Position numbers and translations under genes: made by a program. Below, one piece after another: positions 33,260 through 41,892 of a DNA stretch of 64,000 nucleotides. The stretch is taken from NCBI RefSeq assembly GCF_003331145.1, contig NZ_QLVE01000014.1:1-64000 (forward strand), written 5' to 3'. The notes beneath the pieces were generated by a model that worked only from the letters and a program-made list of their open reading frames with translations, did no database searches and was not told the origin of the DNA. The first letter of the stretch is position 1. Each line of letters starts with the position of its first letter. This DNA comes from Exiguobacterium sp. TNDT2. GTDB lineage: Bacteria; Bacillota; Bacilli; Exiguobacteriales; Exiguobacteriaceae.

Positions 33260-34065
33260 CGTTCCTCATCCTTTCGCGTCGTACGGTTTTCAATCGTGAC
33301 ACTGGATTGTCCGGTCTCGGTCACTTCGATTTCTTCTTTGCGGAGTGTCTCCGTCATTGTCTTGACTTCTTCAGTGACTTGTTTTCGGACGATAATTTCT
33401 TCAACGATGACAGGACGTTTTACGATGAACGCCCGTTCCTCAATCACTTGAATCCGGAGGTGGTCCCCTTCGTCAATCGTTCGGATACCCGGTTGTTCAA
33501 AGTCATAATCTTCAATCACATCCTCAGAACCAGCCATCCGCTCCACATGAACCTGTTCTTTCCGGACCGGCACTTCGATCTCTTGATTCGTTTTCGTGAC
33601 ATGACGATTAATGATGACTTCCCCAGTTTGGACCGTTTCTTTTTCCACAATCAACCGTTCTTCATGCAGCTCAAGCGTCTGTTCTTCAACGTCCGATGCT
33701 TGCTTTGTTTTCGAGCTTACCGCATCAAAACGTTGTTCGCCTAGGTCGGCATCGACATACAGGAAAAGTCTTCCTTGTTCGACTTCTCTCGCGAAACGAT
33801 TTTGTTGTTCCGGCGTCAGACGCATGCTTTTGAGCCAACGTTCAATCGGCCGTTCACTCGATGTGACGAGTGACGCGACTGTGCCCGGTTCATCTGTAAC
33901 GAGCACGTATAGATTTGAATGGTTTCGTACCGTGTCTGCGACCTCGGACCTTTTGACGAAGACATACATGTCTTCCACTTCATACCCTTCTTGCTTCAAC
34001 TCAATGGTACGGTCAAGCAGTGCCTCAGGCTGGTCAAATACTTCAGAGATAATGGCGTGTTTCAT
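33256..34065 (-). CDS. YsnF/AvaK (DUF2382) stress protein
   Basis: 269 residues from ATG 34065 (AGGAGG upstream; a longer frame is rejected). The N-terminal YflT-like domain (1-100) is divergent. The C-terminal half is a DUF2382 region with two related blocks, one beginning LELHEERLIVEKETVQTGEV and one IQVIEERAFIVKRPVIVEEI, each alternating charged and valine-rich strands. Coupled to the downstream YflT gene. Related proteins are general-stress-induced; molecular function unknown. Confidence 0.8.
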   Translation of the reverse strand: MKHAIISEVFDQPEALLDRTIELKQEGYEVEDMYVFVKRSEVADTVRNHSNLYVLVTDEPGTVASLVTSSERPIERWLKSMRLTPEQQNRFAREVEQGRLFLYVDADLGEQRFDAVSSKTKQASDVEEQTLELHEERLIVEKETVQTGEVIINRHVTKTNQEIEVPVRKEQVHVERMAGSEDVIEDYDFEQPGIRTIDEGDHLRIQVIEERAFIVKRPVIVEEIIVRKQVTEEVKTMTETLRKEEIEVTETGQSSVTIENRTTRKDEER

Positions 34066-34154
34066 GGCATTCTTTCCTCCTAAGATGACAATTGGCGAAA
34101 AAAAGGATGGTCCCTCAGAGAGAGCCATCCTTGTCGAGGTACTTGTTGAATCAA

Positions 34155-35096
34155 TTAGAAACGGTTACGGTCGTCATCGCGGTTACGAAGATCATCTTCA
34201 CCTTCGATACGCGCCTCTTCTTTACGAACTGTCTCACGAACTGTTTCCGTATCTCTTACTTTCTCTTTACCGACAACAATTTCTTCGGCGACAACGTCTT
34301 TTTTCGTCACATTAACACGTTCTTCTGTAACCGGTACGCGAATCTCGTCGCGATCTGTGGCTGAATCAAACGAGTGTCCAGTTGCTTCACGGTCAACTCG
34401 ACGTCGCTCAACGTATACTTCATCATGCTCAACTTCAACATCGACACGTTCTTCATGTTCGACAACGTCTTTTTCGACGCGAACCTCTCCAGTTTGCACG
34501 CGCTCTTTGTTCACAAGAAGACGTTCTTCATGTAATTCGAGTTTCTGTTCATCCGTCAAATCCGTACGGCTACGAATGTCATCATCCATATCGTTGAAAC
34601 GGTTCGAGTCGAGCCCCGCACCTGTTGCGCCAATTCCAGCACCTGTTGTACCCATACCAGTTCCAACTTCACGTGCAGTCATGTTGCCCGCTTCGTTGCC
34701 TTCTGAACCATAACCAGCAGATGTTCGTCCGCCTTCAAATGTATCGTTGCGACCGTTATCAAACACTCCGTCATTCGTGTCAAGTAAGAGAACCATGCCA
34801 CCGTTTTCAATATCTTGATGATGACGCGCCGTCTCTTCTTCTGAGAAACCAAGTTTATCGAATGTATGACGTACTTCGTCTCCTCCATCTGCAACTCCGA
34901 AGAAGCGATCGAGCCATGATGCTTTCGTTTCTTTTATTTCCGCACCCGTTTCGCCGCGAACCATTGAAAGGTTCGATTTATCTTTCACAACGACGTATAA
35001 ATCGTCTTCGCGGTGTCCTTGAGCGCGAAGTTCATCAATTTTTGAGACGAGCTCTGATTCCTGATAGTAAGTGCCTACATAACGTTTGTTATCCAT
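34155..35096 (-). CDS. YflT-DUF2382 fusion stress protein
   Basis: 313 residues: a YflT-like domain (1-110), a glycine-rich linker with GTGMGTTGAGIGATGAG repeats (about 130-160), then a DUF2382/YsnF region (about 180-300) with LELHEERLLVNKERVQTGEV and VPVTEERVNVTKKDVVAEEI blocks. The tail is highly charged. It duplicates the domains of both downstream genes in one chain and lies 89 nt upstream of them. No clear sigma-B promoter was found ahead of it. Confidence 0.82.
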   Translation of the reverse strand: MDNKRYVGTYYQESELVSKIDELRAQGHREDDLYVVVKDKSNLSMVRGETGAEIKETKASWLDRFFGVADGGDEVRHTFDKLGFSEEETARHHQDIENGGMVLLLDTNDGVFDNGRNDTFEGGRTSAGYGSEGNEAGNMTAREVGTGMGTTGAGIGATGAGLDSNRFNDMDDDIRSRTDLTDEQKLELHEERLLVNKERVQTGEVRVEKDVVEHEERVDVEVEHDEVYVERRRVDREATGHSFDSATDRDEIRVPVTEERVNVTKKDVVAEEIVVGKEKVRDTETVRETVRKEEARIEGEDDLRNRDDDRNRF

Positions 35097-35295
35097 GATT
35101 GTATCTCCCTTTCAAATTCTTTATTTTTTTTGGTTGTTGGCTGGGCGGATTCGTAATGATCTGCCATTCGGCCGGTAATGTAGATGTTCCCCAGACACCT
35201 CATTTCAATCCTTTCTTTCACATTTGTAACCTTTTTGTAACATTATGACTTTTGACTTATTGATTATTCTAATATTGTATGTATGTCGCGTTTAT
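35097..35295. other. leader region of the stress-gene cluster
   Basis: About 200 bp upstream of the YflT-DUF2382 gene, AT-rich, with tandem GTTACAAA motifs on the minus strand near 35225-35245 and AAAGGGAG as ribosome-binding site. No gene and no convincing GTTTAA/GGGTAT sigma-B promoter was seen. Confidence 0.4.
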
Positions 35296-35328
35296 GCAAA
35301 AAATCCTTCCGCGGGACACGGAAGGATT
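35296..35328 (-). terminator. terminator of the LacI-type regulator gene
   Basis: AATCCTTCCG (35302-35311) and CGGAAGGATT (35319-35328), followed on the minus strand by TTTTTTG. Confidence 0.88.
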
Positions 35329-35332
35329 CAGG

Positions 35333-36376
35333 TCACTCGATGACCTCGGTTTTCTTTTTCTGACCACACGATTGTCGCACGACCAAATAGTGCGGGACGA
35401 TGACGCGTTTCCCATAAGGCGGTGCGCTATCACTAATCTGTTCAATCAGACAGTTTGTCGCCTCGAACCCGAGACCGAAAATGTTGATTTCGACTGACGT
35501 GAGGGGCGGATTCGAGTGCTCGGCGATATAGACGTTGTTAAAACTGACGACGGCTACCTCTTCCGGGATGCTGAGTCCCATCTCACTGAGCGTGCTGATG
35601 ACACCGAGCGCCATCATATCATCACTGACGACGACAGCTGTCGGCGGCTCTTCTAATCGGAGCAACTCGCGTACGGCTTTAGCGCCACCTTTCGTCATGA
35701 ACTCGGCCCGCGCGATATAGTCTTCACGAACCGGGATGCCCGCTTCCATGAGTGCCGTCGCATAACCGTTACGACGGTCTTGCGTGACGGCGAGTTTATC
35801 CGATCCCCCGATGAAGGCGATGCAGCGATGACCGAGGTTGTATAAATGTTTTGTCACCTCGCGCCCGGCCAAGTAGTTATCCGTATCGACGTACGTGATT
35901 GACGAGGCGTCCCCAAACGGCTTCCCGACGACGACGAACGGGAATTTCGTCTGACGCAAATATTGAACGACTTTGTCATCCTCACGTGAGTACAAGACGA
36001 TGACCCCGTCGACGCGGCGTCCTTGCACCATCTCAATGACCCCTGACAAGACCTCTTCTTCGGTCACACCTGTCGTCATGTAGAGCGAATAGCCGTTTTG
36101 GTGGGCTTTCGTACTGATCCCGCGCAATACTTCCGGGAAAAATGGATTTTGTAGCGTCTTTGTCGCCGCGCTCGGCATGACGAGACCAATCGACTGCGTC
36201 GAGCGGTTAGCGAGGCTTCTGGCATGAATGTTCGGATGGTACCCGAGTTCTTCCATCGAACTGCGTACGCGCTCTTTTGTTTTCTGACTGATACGCGAAC
36301 TGTTGGCGATGACGCGAGACACGGTCGACGGTGCGACGTTGGCGTGTTTGGCGACATCTTTAATCGTGATTTGCAT
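35333..36376 (-). CDS. malR: LacI-family regulator, probable MalR
   Basis: A 347-residue repressor with an N-terminal LacI helix-turn-helix (ITIKDVAKHANVAPSTVSRVI), a hinge helix (HARSLANRS) and a periplasmic-binding-like effector domain. It is the last gene of the mdxEFG-amylase cluster. The surrounding LacI-type operators (TGMAAWCGTTTKCA-like) are its natural targets, with maltose or maltodextrin as likely inducer. The ribosome-binding site GGGGGAG is another of the C-loop-complementary type. MalR identity rests on context. Confidence 0.85.
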   Translation of the reverse strand: MQITIKDVAKHANVAPSTVSRVIANSSRISQKTKERVRSSMEELGYHPNIHARSLANRSTQSIGLVMPSAATKTLQNPFFPEVLRGISTKAHQNGYSLYMTTGVTEEEVLSGVIEMVQGRRVDGVIVLYSREDDKVVQYLRQTKFPFVVVGKPFGDASSITYVDTDNYLAGREVTKHLYNLGHRCIAFIGGSDKLAVTQDRRNGYATALMEAGIPVREDYIARAEFMTKGGAKAVRELLRLEEPPTAVVVSDDMMALGVISTLSEMGLSIPEEVAVVSFNNVYIAEHSNPPLTSVEINIFGLGFEATNCLIEQISDSAPPYGKRVIVPHYLVVRQSCGQKKKTEVIE

Positions 36377-36425
36377 GATGCTCCCCCTTGCTTCCGTTAG
36401 TTCAAAGTTCCCTATGACAGGGTGA

Positions 36426-37937
36426 TCAGCTCGCGCTCTTGCGACGCTTCCACATGACCAATCCAGTCAAGAAAATCGGGATGGTGATGACGAGTAGACC
36501 GATCGTCCACATGTTCACTTCCGATTCTTCGACGATGTAGGCGTTCGCGCTCTCTCCTGCGAGCTTGATGGTAAACGTGCCACGGCTGTCCGTGACAAGT
36601 TGTGAGAACAAGAGACCACGAAGGCGTGTATCTTCTCCGACTTCGCTTACCTCGAATTCAATCTCTCGATCCTCGGTATTCATATTGATGGCATACAACG
36701 CGACATCGTCGCCGTCACGACGTTCGAATACGGCCATGCCGTCTTTTGAGGCGATCATCCGTTGTTCGCCGGTCGCAAACACCGGATATTCAGCGCGCAT
36801 CCGATTCATCGTCGCGACGTATTCATGAAGCTCTTCATTTCCAGGGAAATCGGTCATGACCCGGTTCGCCGGGTCGGCCCCACCTGATTGGGCGTTCTCC
36901 GTCCCTTGGAAGACGATCGGCATGCCTGGCGATGCATACAGGGCGAATAATCCAAGTCGCAAGCGGCGCTCGGCCGACTCGGCCCCGCCTAATTCCGCGA
37001 CGTGCATGAAGCGTTCGACGTCGTGATTGTCGAGGAACGTCGCCATTTGGTTCGGGTCATTGAAGAACGTCTCGGCGTAGCTCGCAGCCACGTCAATTTC
37101 GTCGACATTCGCCGACTTTTGCGTCATCGTCTTCGAGACGCGGTCATAAAACGTAAAGTTCGTGATGCTGTTGAAGCCTAGGTCATCATATTCGGCGACA
37201 TACTGCGGGTCCGGGTCGAACACTTCGGCCAAGAGATAAAAATCAGGATCGACTTCTCGGACCGCTTTGACGAAGTCTTCCCAAAACGGTTTATCCACGT
37301 GGCGCACCGTATCGAGGCGGTAGCCGTCAATCCCGGTCTCTTCAATCCAATATGTGGCCGCTTCGAGTAAGTAGTCTTTCACTTCCGGGTCTTCGGTTTT
37401 AAAGTCCGGCAAGTCGAACAACCAGTGCGTCTCGACTTGTTCTTGATCGTTCCAAAGCACGATCGGTAACTCGTCATGGAACCAATCCGGCCGTTCTTCG
37501 ACCCATGGATGGTTCGGTCCGACGTGGTTGACGACGAAGTCGAGGATCACTTTCATGTCCCGCTTATGGGCTTCGTCGACAAGTTCCTGTAAATCTTCTT
37601 TCGTCCCGAATTGGGGATCGATGTTGTAAAAATCTTTAATCCAATAGCCATGGTAACCGTCCGGCATGTTTTCAAACACCGGTGTCAACCAGATGGACGT
37701 GAATCCGAGCGACTCGATGTAATCGAGTTTTTCAATCACACCGCGGATATCACCCCCGTGAAAGGCTTTCGGGTCATTTCGATTGACTTGGGCGTTGTTG
37801 TCGGGATTCCCGTCAACGAACCGGTCGACCATGATAAAGTACATGCGTTCTTGTTCCCATGATGCTGCTTCTTTCGCTCCGACGATTGTTGGAAACAAAA
37901 GAAGCGACAGAAGAACGAGCACGACGCCTCGCCTCAT
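36426..37937 (-). CDS. membrane-anchored extracellular alpha-amylase (GH13)
   Basis: 503 residues: a signal peptide (1-21), a GH13 barrel with DFVVNHVGPNHPW, the nucleophile Asp in DGYRLDTVRHVD, the acid/base Glu in LLAEVFDPD and the third Asp in FLDNHDVERF, then a beta domain and a C-terminal transmembrane helix (about 475-497) ending in WKRRKSAS. The signal peptide and C-terminal anchor place the catalytic domain on the cell surface next to the uptake system it should feed. ATG 37937 follows TTAAGGGGGAAG, perfectly complementary to sRNA loop H4 over ten bases. It lies in the mdx operon between mdxG and malR. Confidence 0.92.
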   Translation of the reverse strand: MRRGVVLVLLSLLLFPTIVGAKEAASWEQERMYFIMVDRFVDGNPDNNAQVNRNDPKAFHGGDIRGVIEKLDYIESLGFTSIWLTPVFENMPDGYHGYWIKDFYNIDPQFGTKEDLQELVDEAHKRDMKVILDFVVNHVGPNHPWVEERPDWFHDELPIVLWNDQEQVETHWLFDLPDFKTEDPEVKDYLLEAATYWIEETGIDGYRLDTVRHVDKPFWEDFVKAVREVDPDFYLLAEVFDPDPQYVAEYDDLGFNSITNFTFYDRVSKTMTQKSANVDEIDVAASYAETFFNDPNQMATFLDNHDVERFMHVAELGGAESAERRLRLGLFALYASPGMPIVFQGTENAQSGGADPANRVMTDFPGNEELHEYVATMNRMRAEYPVFATGEQRMIASKDGMAVFERRDGDDVALYAINMNTEDREIEFEVSEVGEDTRLRGLLFSQLVTDSRGTFTIKLAGESANAYIVEESEVNMWTIGLLVITIPIFLTGLVMWKRRKSAS

Positions 37938-37960
37938 ATCGCTTCCCCCTTAAGTGAGTA

Positions 37961-38794
37961 TTATCCTTTCGTACCACCGGCAGTGAGACCCGAGACGAAG
38001 TAACGTTGGAACATGAAGAACAAGAGCACGATTGGAAGGGCCGAAAGGACGGCGCCTGCCGCGAACAACGTGAAGTTGTTGTCGAACTGTCGAGAAATCA
38101 TGTTGTAAAGACCAACCGCGAGCGTCTGTTTCTCTGGTGAACGAAGAACGAGCGATGCCAAGATGAAGTCGTTGAACGGGCCCATGAAGTTAAAGAGGGC
38201 GATCGTCGCGACAATCGGCTTCGCGAGCGGCAAAATGATTTGCCAGAAGATACGAAGGTGACCAGCACCATCCATCCGAGCGGCTTCATCGAGCTCTTTC
38301 GGAATCGTATCGAAATAACCTTTTGCGAGATACGTGTTCATCGGGATCGCCCCACCGGCATACAGCAGAATGAGCGCTGTGTGCGTGTCCAGGAGACCGA
38401 GCATGTTGAGGAGCACGAAAATCGCGATGATGGCGACGAATTGCGGCACCATCTGGAGGACGAGGAACAAGATGAGCGAGTTCTTCCGTCCGACAAAGCG
38501 ATAGCGTGAGAAAACATAGCCAGTGATGGTAACGAGAATGACCGAGAGCGCCATCGTGATGAAAGCGATTTTCAATGTATTCACATACCATAGACTATAA
38601 TCTGAAATCGTCAAATCAAACAAGTTTTTATAGTGAATAAATGTCGGATTCGCAGGGATGATCGTCGAAGTGATTGTACGTCCCGGGTTGAACGATGTCC
38701 CGACCACCCAAAGCATTGGATAGAGAATGATGATCGACGCAAGCGTCAAGATGACATAAGAGAACGCCAAATTGATTCGTTTTTGTTTTTTCAT
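37961..38794 (-). CDS. mdxG: maltodextrin ABC permease MdxG (MalG-like)
   Basis: A 277-residue inner permease with six transmembrane helices and the EAA loop (ELDEAARMDGAGHLRIFWQIILPLAKP). The start overlaps the region just behind the mdxF stop (1-nt gap). It partners MdxF and the binding protein MdxE; the ATPase is not encoded here. Confidence 0.93.
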   Translation of the reverse strand: MKKQKRINLAFSYVILTLASIIILYPMLWVVGTSFNPGRTITSTIIPANPTFIHYKNLFDLTISDYSLWYVNTLKIAFITMALSVILVTITGYVFSRYRFVGRKNSLILFLVLQMVPQFVAIIAIFVLLNMLGLLDTHTALILLYAGGAIPMNTYLAKGYFDTIPKELDEAARMDGAGHLRIFWQIILPLAKPIVATIALFNFMGPFNDFILASLVLRSPEKQTLAVGLYNMISRQFDNNFTLFAAGAVLSALPIVLLFFMFQRYFVSGLTAGGTKG

Positions 38795-38795
38795 A

Positions 38796-40148
38796 TCAGA
38801 TCATATCCTCGTCTTTGAAAGATTTTGTCCGACGGAACTGGATAACGGCAAGTGTCATGATAAAGAATGACAAAATGAGCGTGATCGCAGCCGCAAGTCC
38901 GTATTGCGGGTTGGCTCCGAGAGACAATTTGTAAATCCATGAAATCAAGATATCGGTACCACCAGCAGTTTGTCCCGGTACAGCCGGTCCACCGCCGTTA
39001 AAGAGATAGATGATGTTGAAGTTATTAAAGTTGAATGTGAACTGCGTGATCAAAATCGGTGCTGTCGCGAACAAGAGCATCGGCAACGTGATCAAGCGGA
39101 ACTTATCAAAGATGGTCGCACCGTCAATCGTCGCGGCTTCATATAAGTCACCAGGAATCGATTGCAATACCCCCGTCATGAGCGTCATGATGAACGGGAA
39201 GCCGAGCCACCATTGAATCAAAATGAGCGCACTGCGTGTCGCCGTCGGATCGGTCATCCAGTTGATCGGATCTAGTCCGAACGCCGGAAGGATCGTCGTG
39301 TTGAACACACCGAACGATTCGTTGAACATCGAGCGGAAAATCAAAATCGTGATGAACGCTGGAACAGCCCACGACAAGATTAAAATCGAGCGGAACAAGC
39401 GACGGAAGCGAAGACCTTCTTGGTTCAAGAGAACCGCGAGGAAAATCCCGATCGCAATGACCCCGACTGTCGAAGCGACCGTCCAGACAAGTGTCCAGCC
39501 GAGGACGCCGACGAACGTGTCGCGCCAAATATCGATTTCAAAGATACGTGTGAAGTTTTCAAAGCCGATCCACTCGACGAGTTTCGCCGGTGGCGCGTTA
39601 TTGTAACGATAGTTCGTGAATGCGATCAAGAATGTGAAGATGAGCGGTAATACGACTGTGAAGACGAGCAAGATGAGCGACGGGATTAACATCAAGTATG
39701 GGAATCCATGGTCGCGCAAGTTGCGGAGCTGCACTTGGAACGTTGGAACGTTTAGGTGCTGATCACGAATGCGACCGACTCGGTAGGCGTCACGGATGTT
39801 CCAGATATAGAACGCGATCCCGAAGAAAAGTAAGATTAATGCGACAATCCCTTCTACCATCAAGAAGATGGAATGGTCGTTACGAGGTCCTGCCACTTCG
39901 CCAAGCGTGATCAATCCCCAAAGGCCGCCACGGTCACCAGGTCCTGCGCCCGCTCCTTTGAAAAAGAGATCGTAGTTTACTGCAAAATAAGACATGATGA
40001 CGATAAAGAAAGCGATCGCTTTCGCTTTTTGATTGTTATAGAATTGACCGGCTCCCGGAATGATCGAAAGCAATGCGGCGTTCCGAGCATGGTTTGTCGG
40101 TTTGTCCGGACGTTGTTCCGGCGTTTTAGGGTTCGCAATTGAAGCCAT
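38796..40148 (-). CDS. mdxF: maltodextrin ABC permease MdxF (MalF-like)
   Basis: 450 residues with about eight transmembrane helices, including the two extra N-terminal ones and long connecting segment of Gram-positive MalF proteins, and the EAA loop (DLYEAATIDGATIFDKFRLITLPM). ATG 40148, with AAAGGAG upstream, is preferred to an in-frame TTG two codons earlier. Separated from mdxE by about 100 bp holding a hairpin and an operator palindrome. Confidence 0.93.
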   Translation of the reverse strand: MASIANPKTPEQRPDKPTNHARNAALLSIIPGAGQFYNNQKAKAIAFFIVIMSYFAVNYDLFFKGAGAGPGDRGGLWGLITLGEVAGPRNDHSIFLMVEGIVALILLFFGIAFYIWNIRDAYRVGRIRDQHLNVPTFQVQLRNLRDHGFPYLMLIPSLILLVFTVVLPLIFTFLIAFTNYRYNNAPPAKLVEWIGFENFTRIFEIDIWRDTFVGVLGWTLVWTVASTVGVIAIGIFLAVLLNQEGLRFRRLFRSILILSWAVPAFITILIFRSMFNESFGVFNTTILPAFGLDPINWMTDPTATRSALILIQWWLGFPFIMTLMTGVLQSIPGDLYEAATIDGATIFDKFRLITLPMLLFATAPILITQFTFNFNNFNIIYLFNGGGPAVPGQTAGGTDILISWIYKLSLGANPQYGLAAAITLILSFFIMTLAVIQFRRTKSFKDEDMI

Positions 40149-40183
40149 CCTCAATTTCTCCTTTCAATTTGAGCAAATCAATC

Positions 40184-40199
40184 GAGCAAGCGTTTGCTC
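40184..40199. promoter_or_regulatory. LacI-type operator palindrome inside the mdx operon
   Basis: GAGCAAGCGTTTGCTC is a 16-bp palindrome apart from its two central pairs, 36 nt upstream of mdxF. GAGCAAACGTTTTC at 41805-41818 is a close relative. It could control an internal promoter or block elongation. Confidence 0.6.
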
Positions 40200-40215
40200 A
40201 ATTTTAGAAAATGAG

Positions 40216-40239
40216 GGGGAACGCCAGTCGGCGTACCCC
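40216..40239 (-). terminator. intra-operon hairpin (attenuator) after mdxE
   Basis: GGGGAACGCC, loop AGTC, GGCGTACCCC (40216-40239). One mismatched pair and a weak T tract suggest partial termination or 3'-end stabilisation, which would give excess binding protein over permease, as between malE and malF in E. coli. Confidence 0.65.
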
Positions 40240-40253
40240 ATCATTTCAATTCC

Positions 40254-41519
40254 TTATTGGTTGTTCGCTTGGATTTGTTGCTCGATGACTTTAACAGCAT
40301 CGTCAGCTGATTTTTGTGCATCTTGCTTGCCAGTCGCTACGAGCTGAAGCGCTTGTGCCATCGGCTCCCAAACTTGTCCCATTTCAGGAATGTTAGGCAT
40401 TGGGATTGCGTTCGTTGCTTGATCGAATACCGCCTTCGCAACTTCGTTTGACGTGATTGTCTCGTTCGTCTCGAGGGCTGCTACTGGTGGAATCTCGTTG
40501 TAAGCTTCAAACATCTTCAATGCGTTTTCTTCATTTGTGAGTTCTGCGAGGAACATTTCAGCCCACTCTTGGTTCTCCGTGTAAGCAGAGAGTGCGTATG
40601 TCTTCACGCCCATGAACGTCTTAATAGGTTCACCGTTCGGAAGTGTCGGCAGTGCAGACGCTCCGAGGTTGACGCCGGCATCTGTGTAACCAGCAACGGC
40701 CCAAGGTCCGTTCATGACTGTGTGTGCTTTCTTCTCAGTGAAGAGTTGGTCCATCGCTTGGCCGCCAGACTCGCCGATCAACCCTTTAGGGAAGAGGCCT
40801 TCTTCGTACCATTTACCGATGTACTCGAATCCTTCGACTGCACCTTCGTTGTTCAATCCGACGTCGGTTGGGTCGAGCGCGCCGCCGTCTTCTTTGAAGA
40901 CGTAACCGCCGAAGCCAGATACTACGCCGTGAGCGAAGTAGAAGTTATCCCAAAGAGCGAGGAAGCCGTACTCGCCTTTGCTCTTAAGATCTGTAGACAA
41001 CTTGTACAAGTCATCCATAGAAGTAGGAGCTTCTGATACCAAATCCTTGTTGTACATGAGGACTGGTGTTTCAACTGATTTCGGATACCCGTAAGCTTGT
41101 CCGTCGAACATGACAGCTGATTTCGAAGCGTCAGTGAACGCGTCAAGTGCGCCTTCGTCAGTGAGCGGTGCCAAGTGACCTTGGTCAGCAATTGTTCCGA
41201 TTTGGTCATGTGGTACGAGAACGATATCAGGACCTTTTCCAGCCGGGCCATCAAGCGCCAACTTGTCCTTTTGATCCGTCATTTGGACTTCAACGACTTC
41301 AACTGCGACGCCGTGTTCTTCTTCAAACGCCTTCGCAACTTCTTTCGTCGTTTCCGACTTTTCAATATCTTCCCAAATTACGATTTTTTCTGGCTTGTTT
41401 TCGCTAGTCGAACCGCCTTCGTTAGTAGAACCGCTGTCCGTACCGCCACCACATGCAGCAAGTGCACCGAAAGCGAATACTGCTGTTGAAAGTCCTGCTA
41501 CCATTTTTTTCATCTTCAT
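40254..41519 (-). CDS. mdxE: maltodextrin-binding lipoprotein MdxE
   Basis: 421 residues from ATG 41519 (GGGGAGG upstream; a longer frame is rejected because it would bury the signal). Signal peptide with lipobox LAAC, C23, then a Gly/Ser/Thr linker and a family 1 solute-binding fold (VIWEDIEKSETTKEVAKAFEEEHGV, NGPWAVAGYTDAGVN). It captures maltodextrins for MdxFG. First gene of the operon mdxE-mdxF-mdxG-amylase-malR. Confidence 0.94.
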   Translation of the reverse strand: MKMKKMVAGLSTAVFAFGALAACGGGTDSGSTNEGGSTSENKPEKIVIWEDIEKSETTKEVAKAFEEEHGVAVEVVEVQMTDQKDKLALDGPAGKGPDIVLVPHDQIGTIADQGHLAPLTDEGALDAFTDASKSAVMFDGQAYGYPKSVETPVLMYNKDLVSEAPTSMDDLYKLSTDLKSKGEYGFLALWDNFYFAHGVVSGFGGYVFKEDGGALDPTDVGLNNEGAVEGFEYIGKWYEEGLFPKGLIGESGGQAMDQLFTEKKAHTVMNGPWAVAGYTDAGVNLGASALPTLPNGEPIKTFMGVKTYALSAYTENQEWAEMFLAELTNEENALKMFEAYNEIPPVAALETNETITSNEVAKAVFDQATNAIPMPNIPEMGQVWEPMAQALQLVATGKQDAQKSADDAVKVIEQQIQANNQ

Positions 41520-41616
41520 GATGAAAAACCTCCCCAAGGAAATAGTATGGTCAGATTTGCGCAAACGCACTTGGCCGCCTGATTTAAACAACTCCGCTAC
41601 AGAATCAGTAGGTTAG

Positions 41617-41675
41617 TGAAAACGTTTGCATCCTCACCTCAATTTTTATTATACAGTTGTGTAAGCGTTTTACAA
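41617..41675 (-). promoter_or_regulatory. mdxE promoter with two LacI-type operators
   Basis: Minus strand: -35 TTGTAA (plus 41670-41675), 16-bp spacer, -10 TATAAT (plus 41648-41653). Operator TGTAAGCGTTTTACA (41660-41674) overlaps the -35 and spacer. TGAAAACGTTTGCA (41617-41630) lies downstream of the start and fits the cre consensus at all but one fixed position. Which site belongs to MalR and which to CcpA is open. Confidence 0.72.
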
Positions 41676-41769
41676 GTCTTTTTTTCGCTTTTTTTTATTG
41701 CGGTTGCCCCATTTATCTATTTTTGAATTTTTTATGGTCTTATTTCGTAAAAAACGAGGAAATGAACGA

Positions 41770-41820
41770 TTGACAAAATGAAAACGCTTTATTAACCTTT
41801 GCTTGAGCAAACGTTTTCAC
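41770..41820 (+). promoter_or_regulatory. neopullulanase promoter with two LacI-type operators
   Basis: -35 TTGACA (41770-41775), 17-bp spacer, -10 TAACCT (41793-41798). TGAAAACGCTTTAT (41779-41792) fills the spacer and GAGCAAACGTTTTCAC (41805-41820) covers the start region. A second -10-like TAAAAT lies near 41851. The rest of the 41592-41892 gap holds no gene. Confidence 0.68.
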
Positions 41821-41892
41821 AACTGTTGTTTCTTTTCTGAATAGACAGTGTAAAATGGTTATAACCCTAAATAGAGAAAGGAATTTAAACCA

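Noticed and set aside
35097-35332. Sigma-B promoter for the stress genes
   Set aside because: No GTTTAA-12/15-GGGTAT pair could be found on the coding strand.
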